Assembly (NCBI GenBank): GCA_028874215.1
Contig: JAPPLF010000072.1
Span: 1 to 63,053 of the forward strand
Direction: 5' to 3'
Source: Acidobacteriota bacterium
GTDB taxonomy: Bacteria > Acidobacteriota > UBA6911 > RPQK01 > JAJDTT01
Length of the DNA stretch: 63,053 nt
The position numbers were made by a program, and so were the translations under genes. Shown piece after piece: positions 56,115-63,053 of this stretch (within the stretch, counting starts at the first letter, position 1; each line of letters opens with the position of its first letter). The notes beneath the pieces are model-generated. The model did no database searches. It saw only the letters and a list, made by a program, of their open reading frames with translations, and was not told where the DNA came from.

Positions 56115-59100
56115 ATGAACGCGATGAGCATTGCCGGTCCATTCCAAGGAAGTCTCTTCGCCCATGATTTCCTTCAAGATTCAGTCATTCATCTAGATGA
56201 CTGGCGGGACATCTCTCCCATTGAACTTGGCACCTTCGAAGCCTTTGTGCGGGAGGTTTTCGACGCCTTTCCAAGTGCCAGTTTACCCAATGAAAGCCAG
56301 ACGGAAGACGATCTGATCTGGCCTATCCTGGTGCATCTCGGCTGGACCGCGAGCCTGCGGCAGCAAAACCTCTCCGCTCACGGTCGGGCGGACGTGCCCG
56401 ACGGCCTGCTGTTCCCGGACGCTGAGGCGAAGGCCCGAGCCAACAGCTTTGCCGAAGAATGGAAGCGCTATGAGTTCGGAGTCGCAGTGGTCGAGTCGAA
56501 GCGCTGGCGGCGGCCGATTGATCGCCGTTCCGGGCGACGGGGGGAGGAAACAGCGCCGTCGACCCAGATGCTCCGCTATCTTCGTCGTGTGGACGACTTG
56601 ACCACCGGCAGGCTCCGCTGGGGCATTCTCACGAACGGTGCCCGGTGGCGGCTCTACTATCAGGGAGCCCGTTCCGTCTCGGAACAGTTTTTTGAGATGA
56701 ATCTAGCGGCGCTTCTCGGACTCCCCGGCTACAGCGACGGGCCATTATCCATCACAAGAGATGATCGCCGCCACTGGCTGAAGGTGTTCATGCTCGTCTT
56801 CCGGCGCGAAGCCTTCCTTTCGGGAACGACCGACCCGCGCACGTTCCATCAGCGAGCCATTGAGGAAGGCCGGTTTTACGAGGAACGCGTCGCCGCCAGC
56901 CTTTCTGCTCTAGTTTTCGACCAAGTCTTCCCCGAACTTGCCCGTGCCATCGCAGCCAACACGCCCGAGTCATCATTGCCGGACGTGCGCGAGGCCGCCC
57001 TGGTTCTCCTCTATCGTCTCCTGTTCATCTTCTACGCCGAGGATCGTGACCTTTTACCTGTACGCAATACGAGTTACGACGACTACGCGCTACGTGAGAA
57101 GGTGCGCGGTGATGTCGGGCGACGCAAAGATCGTGGTGATGTCTTCTCCGCACAAGCCGCCCGGTACTGGTCGGCCGTTGACGACCTTTGCCGGGCCATC
57201 GATCAAGGAGACGAGTCCATCGGCCTACCACCCTACAACGGCGGGCTTTTCGACCGGCCACGCGTGCCACTGCTCAACAACATTCGGCTCAGCGATGAAG
57301 TAATGGCCAATGTCATTGACGCGCTTTCATTTGAGCAAACCCCCAATGGCCGCCGCTACATCAATTATCGCGATCTCGGCGTTCAGCAGCTTGGCACGAT
57401 CTACGAACGCTTGATCGAACAGGAGATCGTTCGCGCCGGCCGTGAGATTGTCGTTCGCCCGAACGTCTTTGCACGGAAGGGATCTGGCAGCTATTACACG
57501 CCCGACGATCTGGTCGGCCTGATCATCAAGGAAACGGTAGAACCACTAGTCCAGTCTCGGATGGACGCCTTCGCTGCTAAGATTTCCGATCTCTCCACGA
57601 GTCATCTGCCTGAAGACCGCAAGATAGGTCAATTGAAGCGCGTCGATCCGGCCGAGAAGCTGCTCGACCTGAAAATCTGCGATCCCGCCATGGGTTCAGG
57701 ACATTTTCTGGTCAACTTGGTGGATCACCTCGCTGATCGAGTGATCTCTGCCATGGCCGAGGCGGAAGCCTTGATTGACGATTACATCTCGCCGTTGACC
57801 GAGAGGATCGACGTGATCCGAAACACGATCATAGGCAACGCCGAGGACCGAGGTTGGACCATCGATGCGCAACAACTCGACGACCGGCATATCGTCCGAC
57901 GCATGGTTCTCAAGCGCTGCGTCTACGGCGTCGACAAGAACCCCATGGCCGTCGAACTGGCCAAGGTCGCGCTCTGGCTACACACGTTCACAGTCGGGGC
58001 ACCGTTGAGTTTCTTGGATCATCACCTTCGTTGCGGCGATAGTTTGTTCGGTTCATGGGTCCGTGTCGGCATCGACAAGGCGAAGGAGCAAGGCGGCCCA
58101 CTTTTTTTGAAAGGGCCACTACAACGGGCCACACGGGCTGCGGCTCCCATGCAGATTATCGAGGGACTGACCGATGCCGAGATTGCGGAAGCCCACCGTT
58201 CTGCGGAAGTGTTCGCTGAAATCGAGGCGATGACGACGCCATTAGATGCGTTCCTGTCTCTGGTCCTTGCCTTCGATTGGCTTCATATCCGTAATCGCGA
58301 CGACAAGAATGCGCTTTTTGCATACTTCACCGGAATCTTCGGGGACCCTGTGGACATTGCCTCGGGCACAGTCAAAGTCTCAACGGAGATAGAGGGCAGT
58401 GAGCGATTTTCCGAACTGCTTGACAAAGCAAAGCAGATTCACAGTGAAGAACACTTTTTCAATTGGCAGGTGACTTTCCCCGGTGTGTGGTCGGAGTGGG
58501 AAGCCGCCGAGCTGCATGGCGGATTCGACGCGGTGATCGGCAATCCACCCTGGGAGCGAATGAAGTTGCAGCAAGTTGAGTGGTTCGCTGCCCGCCACCC
58601 TGAGATCGCACACGCGCAGCGGGCCGCTGACCGAAAGCGCATGATCGCCGCGTTGCGCGATGCAGGGGACCCGCTTGCCTCAGAGTTTGAACGTGCGAGC
58701 GAGCGGGCCGAGTCCGCTGTCCGGATTGCGCGGACGAGCGGCGATTATCCGTATCTTTCTCGTGGCGATGTGAACACCTACTCTCTGTTCGTGGAGCGGG
58801 CGATGACGCTCGTCGCACCCGGTGGCATGGTGGGGCTACTGACCCCAATCGGTATTGCGACGGACAAAACTTCGGCACCGTTCTTCGCTAAACGGATTCG
58901 CACTCGTTCCGTGAAGGTGTTCTTCGCTTTCGAGAACCGGCGTGGATGGCTTTTCCCAGATATTCATCATGAGGAACAGCCGTCGGTATTTGTGTTCGCA
59001 GAGTCCCAGCACCATTTCTCTGACTTTGATTTCTGTGTCCGCATCTCGTCGTGGGAACAATTCAACGACTCCAATCGACGTTTTCGCGTATCCGCGAATC

Positions 59101-60194
59101 TCTTGCGACGGGTCAATCCAAACACCGGAACCGTACCGATCTTCCGGTTCCGCCGTGACGCCGAACTGACCTCGGCGATCTACAGCCGCCTGCCGATCCT
59201 CGTTGATCGGTCAACGGGCGGGGAAGTTAAGGCATGGCCGGTGAAATACAAGACGATGTTCCACATGACCAGCGACTCCGGCCTGTTCCGCACCCGCAAG
59301 GAGCTCGATGAGACGGAGGGTGCATGGCACCTGGGAGCTAACCGCTTCGCCAGTCCTTCCGGTGACTGGATGCCCCTCTACGAAGGCAAGATGATCCAGA
59401 TTCACAACCACCGCTATGCGGGCGTTCGCATCAATCCCAATAGCATCAGCAGTCAAGGGGTGGCCGTAAGAGCAGGTCTGGCGGACCTCCAAGATCCCGC
59501 GTTCGTACCGCATCCGAGGTATTGGGTCAATGCGACCCATATTTCCGAAGTCGATCGTGGAAACTGGCGGATCGGTTTCAACCACATCTGCAATACGAAC
59601 AACGCACGAAGCCTTATTGCGTGCGTTGTCCCAGACGCTGGATTTGGCAATTCGTTACCGATCCTCTCTTTTGCGGATGGAATGACTGAATTTGATCTCG
59701 CTCTGTTGGTCGCGAACCTCTGTGCGCTCGTTTGCGATTATGTCGCTAGGCAGAAGATCCAATCACGGAACCTGAACAAATACATCCTGGAGCAACTCCC
59801 ACTCGTCCCGCCTGACCGTTACGAGGCCGTCCGCTTCGGCCCCAAAACGGCCAGGGAGATTGTCCGAGCGGCCGTTCTTGAGTTGACCTACACTTCTCAT
59901 GAAATGGCGCCCTTCGCGTGCGATATGGGTTACGTTGACGAGGCGGGAGTCGTAAAGCCACCCTTCATCTGGAACGAAGAGCGTCGTCTGATCCTGCGCT
60001 CCAAGCTCGACGCTGTGTTCTTCCATCTATACGGCGTCACGAACCGCGACGATGTCCGCCATATCTACTCGACCTTTCCCGTCGTGAAACGTCGGGAAAC
60101 AAGAGTCCACGGCTGCTACTACTCCCGTGATGTTTGCCTTGCCTGGATGAACGCGCTAAGCGCCGGCGCGCCAGATGCGGAGATCAATCTGTGA
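56115..60194 (+). CDS. Type IIG restriction-modification enzyme, Eco57I class (copy 2)
   Basis: The translation is identical to the 1359-residue protein at 33966-38045, with the same intact nuclease (E127-S-K129), motif I (DPAMGSGHF) and motif IV (NPPW) residues. Two identical restriction-methyltransferases have the same target site, so one is redundant for defence; loss of one copy would be harmless. Lack of any difference argues against long independent residence. Confidence 0.9.
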   Translation: MNAMSIAGPFQGSLFAHDFLQDSVIHLDDWRDISPIELGTFEAFVREVFDAFPSASLPNESQTEDDLIWPILVHLGWTASLRQQNLSAHGRADVPDGLLFPDAEAKARANSFAEEWKRYEFGVAVVESKRWRRPIDRRSGRRGEETAPSTQMLRYLRRVDDLTTGRLRWGILTNGARWRLYYQGARSVSEQFFEMNLAALLGLPGYSDGPLSITRDDRRHWLKVFMLVFRREAFLSGTTDPRTFHQRAIEEGRFYEERVAASLSALVFDQVFPELARAIAANTPESSLPDVREAALVLLYRLLFIFYAEDRDLLPVRNTSYDDYALREKVRGDVGRRKDRGDVFSAQAARYWSAVDDLCRAIDQGDESIGLPPYNGGLFDRPRVPLLNNIRLSDEVMANVIDALSFEQTPNGRRYINYRDLGVQQLGTIYERLIEQEIVRAGREIVVRPNVFARKGSGSYYTPDDLVGLIIKETVEPLVQSRMDAFAAKISDLSTSHLPEDRKIGQLKRVDPAEKLLDLKICDPAMGSGHFLVNLVDHLADRVISAMAEAEALIDDYISPLTERIDVIRNTIIGNAEDRGWTIDAQQLDDRHIVRRMVLKRCVYGVDKNPMAVELAKVALWLHTFTVGAPLSFLDHHLRCGDSLFGSWVRVGIDKAKEQGGPLFLKGPLQRATRAAAPMQIIEGLTDAEIAEAHRSAEVFAEIEAMTTPLDAFLSLVLAFDWLHIRNRDDKNALFAYFTGIFGDPVDIASGTVKVSTEIEGSERFSELLDKAKQIHSEEHFFNWQVTFPGVWSEWEAAELHGGFDAVIGNPPWERMKLQQVEWFAARHPEIAHAQRAADRKRMIAALRDAGDPLASEFERASERAESAVRIARTSGDYPYLSRGDVNTYSLFVERAMTLVAPGGMVGLLTPIGIATDKTSAPFFAKRIRTRSVKVFFAFENRRGWLFPDIHHEEQPSVFVFAESQHHFSDFDFCVRISSWEQFNDSNRRFRVSANLLRRVNPNTGTVPIFRFRRDAELTSAIYSRLPILVDRSTGGEVKAWPVKYKTMFHMTSDSGLFRTRKELDETEGAWHLGANRFASPSGDWMPLYEGKMIQIHNHRYAGVRINPNSISSQGVAVRAGLADLQDPAFVPHPRYWVNATHISEVDRGNWRIGFNHICNTNNARSLIACVVPDAGFGNSLPILSFADGMTEFDLALLVANLCALVCDYVARQKIQSRNLNKYILEQLPLVPPDRYEAVRFGPKTAREIVRAAVLELTYTSHEMAPFACDMGYVDEAGVVKPPFIWNEERRLILRSKLDAVFFHLYGVTNRDDVRHIYSTFPVVKRRETRVHGCYYSRDVCLAWMNALSAGAPDAEINL

Positions 60195-60540
60195 AGGCGT
60201 ATCTCTGTTCTGCGTGGGAGGTGTGTGGCTACTTCAGGGCGTAGGCTGATTTGCTCAAGCGGTGCGGCGAGAAGCTCTCAATGTGCTCGATTCACAGCTT
60301 TGGGGGTTGTGATTGTTCCAACGCAACGACTCCTACAACGCCTCCATCTCAGCCAGCGCCACTCGCAGGCATGCACTGGTGCTGGGGACAAGGGAATCGG
60401 GACTGTCGGTACAGTCGATCTGAGCCCGAGCCAACATGACAGGACGGGCTAGTAGTATGAGTTGCTCAATGAGTTCAGTTTGACTTGGCTGAATGGGCCA
60501 GGGCGAAAGAGGGCGGGACATACTTAAATGGATTGTTCAG
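60195..60540. other. Intergenic stretch between type IIG and DUF5131 genes, copy 2
   Basis: Identical to 38046-38391. No supported gene. Likely holds the promoter of the DUF5131-TcmP pair, but I see no clear promoter boxes. Confidence 0.4.
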
Positions 60541-61266
60541 ATGGCGAGCAAATCCGCAATCGAATGGACTGATGCAACTTGGAACCCGGTAACCGGCTGC
60601 ACTAAAGTCTCTCGCGGTTGCGACAATTGTTATGCTGAGCGCCTTTCCGAGCGGTTCCGCGGCACACCCGGGCATCCATTTGAGAGCGGGTTTGATCTTA
60701 CGCTTCGCCCAGAGCGCCTTTCCCAACCGCTTTCGTGGAAACGACCGAGAAGGATCTTCGTCAATTCGATGAGCGACCTGTTTCACAACAGAATTCCAAC
60801 AAAGTTCATCGATCGTGTTTTTGAGACGATGGAGTCTGCTGACCAGCATGTGTATCAGGTGCTCACGAAGCGAAGCTCACTGATGAAGAATTACCTGCTA
60901 CAAAGGTACGATGGCAGCGCGACGCCGCGCCATATCTGGTGCGGAGTGTCCGTTGAAGATCACAAGGCAACCGCCAGGATTCAACACCTTAAGACGGCTC
61001 CGATCACCATTCGTTTTCTTTCCATCGAACCGCTTCTCGGCCCTGTGGGAGAGATTGATCTGCAAGGGATTTCCTGGGTCATCGTCGGCGGGGAGAGCGG
61101 CCCGAAGGCACGCCCCATGGAACTACGCTGGGTCCTTGATATCAGGGATATGTGCAAACAAAGTGGAGTTGACTTTTTCTTCAAACAATGGGGGGGGCGT
61201 ACGCCGAAGGCGGGCGGACGCAAGCTTGAGGGCATTGAGCATAACGCCATGCCTGGTTACCCTTGA
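60541..61266 (+). CDS. Phage Gp37/Gp68-family three-Cys protein (DUF5131), copy 2
   Basis: Identical in translation to the protein at 38392-39117, with C20, C27 and C30 kept. It is followed 15 bp later by the second TcmP gene. The start was chosen at ATG 60541 as for copy 1. Function unknown; see copy 1 for the motif list. Confidence 0.9.
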   Translation: MASKSAIEWTDATWNPVTGCTKVSRGCDNCYAERLSERFRGTPGHPFESGFDLTLRPERLSQPLSWKRPRRIFVNSMSDLFHNRIPTKFIDRVFETMESADQHVYQVLTKRSSLMKNYLLQRYDGSATPRHIWCGVSVEDHKATARIQHLKTAPITIRFLSIEPLLGPVGEIDLQGISWVIVGGESGPKARPMELRWVLDIRDMCKQSGVDFFFKQWGGRTPKAGGRKLEGIEHNAMPGYP

Positions 61267-61281
61267 CGGAGACGCGAGACC

Positions 61282-62532
61282 GTGAATTTCAGTTGGCATC
61301 CTGACGAATCCCCACCTCTGATCGAGGCACACAGCAAGGCAAAGCTCGATGTTTTGCGCAGCTACCTGCACGCCTATCTCGATAGGCTGAACATCAATCC
61401 TCATCGCGAAGAATTCAAACTCGATCTTGTTGATGGTTTTGCCGGAGGGGGTACGTTTCTGGACGGCAAAGAGGTAGTTTCGGGATCCCCATTGATCATG
61501 CTTGAGGAATCCGAAAAAGCAAAAGGGAGACTGAATCGACGCCGTACTAATCCTCTGCGTTTCGACTTCGGGTACTACTTTGTCGATAAGGAGGCCGCCC
61601 ATATAGGTCATCTCAAGAAAGTTCTGGATGAACGCGGTTACCAAGTTGATGGGGAACGGATTGTCGTTATTAACAAACGATTCGAGGAAGTGCTTGACGA
61701 TATCATCGCGAAAATTCGCCGCCGACAACCTCGCGCCGGACGCTCAATTTTTCTTCTTGACCAGACCGGATTCGCACAGGTCGCGCTGGAACTCGTAGCT
61801 CGGATTTTTCGTGAACTGCCGGCTGCGGAGGTCATACTTACGTTTGCCACAGATGCGCTCGTCAACCATCTTGCGGAAACACGGTCGCAGATCAAGGCAG
61901 TCGCTCCGATCGATTTGTCGGAAGCACAAATACGCGAGTTGATCGAGTACCGGGATGGAGATGGCGGTCGAGCCCTTATTCAGAGAACGTTGCGTAATCA
62001 TATTCGCACCGGGACGAGAGCGACCTATGATACTCCATTCTTCATCCGACCTCGTCGGTCACGCCGTGCCTTGTGGTTCCTCCATCTGTCGAGACATCCT
62101 ACTGCGCGCGATGTCATGATTCAGCGGCATTGGGAGATTTCAAATACCTTCGAACACTACGGTCCCGGCGATTTCGGGATGCTGGGATGGGAAGGATTGC
62201 ACTCCAAGACACTGCCCCTATTCCATTTTACAGGGCATGACGCCGAGCAGATGCGGTCGGAACTTTTGAATTCCCTGCCGGAGAAACTGTTCGGTTTGGT
62301 ATCCGAAACCCCGATCACCGTTGACACGATGCGGCATATGCTTGCAAACAAGACAGCCGCTCGATTCTCGGATCTTGACGAGGCGGTCCTCCAACTTTTC
62401 CGGGAAAGAGAACTTAGAATTTTGGATCCCGATGGCAAAGTGCGCTCCCATACTCTGAGACGTCTTCGGCCTTCCGATCAGATTGCACTTCCCAATACGC
62501 TGTTGCTTCCCGGAATTTCCCGCCGCCGTTAA
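61282..62532 (+). CDS. tcmP: Three-Cys-motif partner protein TcmP, copy 2
   Basis: Identical in translation to 39133-40383 (416 residues, GTG start). The LDLVDGFAGGGTF motif is intact. The complete conservation of both DUF5131 and TcmP across copies means neither shows decay, unlike the neighbouring S24 remnant, which is equally broken in both copies. Confidence 0.88.
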   Translation: MNFSWHPDESPPLIEAHSKAKLDVLRSYLHAYLDRLNINPHREEFKLDLVDGFAGGGTFLDGKEVVSGSPLIMLEESEKAKGRLNRRRTNPLRFDFGYYFVDKEAAHIGHLKKVLDERGYQVDGERIVVINKRFEEVLDDIIAKIRRRQPRAGRSIFLLDQTGFAQVALELVARIFRELPAAEVILTFATDALVNHLAETRSQIKAVAPIDLSEAQIRELIEYRDGDGGRALIQRTLRNHIRTGTRATYDTPFFIRPRRSRRALWFLHLSRHPTARDVMIQRHWEISNTFEHYGPGDFGMLGWEGLHSKTLPLFHFTGHDAEQMRSELLNSLPEKLFGLVSETPITVDTMRHMLANKTAARFSDLDEAVLQLFRERELRILDPDGKVRSHTLRRLRPSDQIALPNTLLLPGISRRR

Positions 62533-62640
62533 GGTTTTGCAGACAGGCAATTGGAGTTTCCAATAAGCATGAAGGGATTCCCCGAGGAAATCTAAGGCGC
62601 CGCTCCGCGGTCTCAGAGACCTACCTCCATTTATTTGTGA

Positions 62641-62871
62641 TCACAGTTCCCCTGTCATCCACTTGACTTTCCCGATTACCTCGTCCTCGCCCCATGTCTC
62701 GGGCTCCCAAGCCGGGTGATCGCTGACCAGCAGCCAGTTGCCTGAATCGTCGATCACGGATCGCTTGACGACCAAGCCATCGCTCTTGCGAACCACATAG
62801 AAATGTCCTCGCAGCCGTCGCCTCCGGTTGTGGTCGACCGGGGTCACGCAGCCTTCCGGCAAGGCCATCGG
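62641..62871 (-). pseudogene. C-terminal remnant of an S24-family peptidase, copy 2
   Basis: Same remnant as at 40492-40722: the final S24 segment with GLVVKRSV and WLLVSDHPAWEP, lacking the DNA-binding domain and catalytic Ser. Because the truncation is identical in both copies, it happened before the duplication. Confidence 0.65.
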
Positions 62872-62986
62872 CACATTTCGCAAACTGGCCGATCTGATCA
62901 TCATTACGGCCAGAGTCGATTCTCTGGAACCGTGGTACGATTCTTCCCACGGCGAAGAACCCGGATCCAGAAAGGAGGAGATGCAT

Positions 62987-63053
62987 ATGGGCATCTATAA
63001 GGTGAAGGATCGCCGGGGGAGACGACGTTTCGTCGTCAGCAAGTACTGGCCGC
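62987..63053 (+). CDS. int: Tyrosine recombinase, copy 2 (5' end only)
   Basis: The first 22 codons of the integrase, from the same ATG with AAAGGAGG 8 bp upstream, are present before the window ends. They are identical to those of copy 1 (MGIYKVKDRRGRRRFVVS). The catalytic part would lie beyond the edge. The gene is cut by the window, not by a mutation. Confidence 0.85.
   Translation, partial: MGIYKVKDRRGRRRFVVSKYWP

Larger units (their letters stand above)
53942..63053 (+). mobile_element. Putative integrative element, copy 2 (cut by the window end)
   Basis: The second element has the same cargo order as copy 1 and the same 19-bp sequence at its left end. Its left arm (53963-55485) differs from copy 1 and carries a lipoprotein gene instead of the small secreted protein. 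From 55695 on it equals copy 1 shifted by 22,149. The integrase runs off the window. The right attachment site is predicted about 1 kb beyond the edge, near position 64,029-64,047 in this numbering. Confidence 0.5.
55695..63053 (+). repeat. Long direct repeat, copy 2 (at least 7,359 bp, identical to 33546-40904)
   Basis: The content, spacing and translations are the same as in copy 1, at a constant offset of 22,149. The repeat continues to the window edge, so the right limit is unknown. Identity of non-coding parts, where drift should show first, suggests a very recent event or an assembly error. Confidence 0.9.

Overview
The window is GC-rich bacterial chromosomal DNA, probably from a metagenome-assembled genome. 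Two sets of DUF1549/DUF1553 plus DUF1501 secreted proteins, Tat-exported Gfo/Idh/MocA and sialidase-like genes, AmpG-like carriers and many short toxin-antitoxin loci suggest a Gram-negative free-living or host-associated heterotroph. Such gene sets are common in Acidobacteriota, Planctomycetota and Verrucomicrobiota. I cannot decide between these phyla from sequence alone; Acidobacteriota is my guess.

Layout. (1) 1-8.8 kb: a defence island with a type I restriction-modification operon, hsdM - hepT-like HEPN - mntA::hsdS fusion - HEPN-like unknown - decayed fragments (an hsdR 5' end and a DUF433/DUF5615 pair) - hsdR. A folded palindrome lies upstream and a tRNA-Ser-like 3' scrap lies downstream. 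(2) 8.9-9.7 kb: two orphan Phd-like antitoxins and a tRNA-Lys(TTT). (3) 9.8-32.0 kb: ordinary chromosome with a CNNM/CBS protein, two DUF1553/DUF1501 pairs, glutamate-family dehydrogenase, D-2-hydroxyacid dehydrogenase plus TlpA-like thioredoxin, a chlorite-dismutase-family protein, a PIN/RHH pair, two MFS carriers, an MsbA-like ABC exporter and a DHDPS-family aldolase. (4) 32.0-41.9 kb: a putative integrative element carrying a type IIG (Eco57I-class) restriction-methyltransferase, a three-Cys Gp37/Gp68 (DUF5131) protein, its TcmP partner, an S24-peptidase remnant and a tyrosine recombinase. (5) 42.0-53.8 kb: chromosome with a large HExxH secreted protein, PIN/AbrB and HicAB loci, glycoside-hydrolase-like and sialidase-like genes, a Gfo/Idh/MocA protein and a second 2-hydroxyacid dehydrogenase. 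(6) 53.8 kb to the end: a second copy of the same element, cut by the window edge inside its integrase.

The most striking points are these. In the type I operon, an intact MNT nucleotidyltransferase (the MntA antitoxin type) is fused to the specificity subunit HsdS and lies directly after a HEPN gene carrying the exact R-x4-H-x-Y motif of HepT toxins. This suggests a toxin whose restraint is physically tied to the restriction enzyme. A 7.36-kb cassette occurs twice at a constant 22,149-bp offset with identical proteins. A 19-bp sequence lies at both proposed ends of the first element and at the left end of the second. A roughly 100-nt folded palindrome lies 230-320 bp upstream of all three restriction loci. 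A family of short hairpins keeps its TTTC-like loop while the stems covary.

All calls come from reading the sequence and translations by eye; no searches, alignments or folding programs were run. Base-by-base identity of the large repeat was checked only by constant offset, identical translations and spot comparison.
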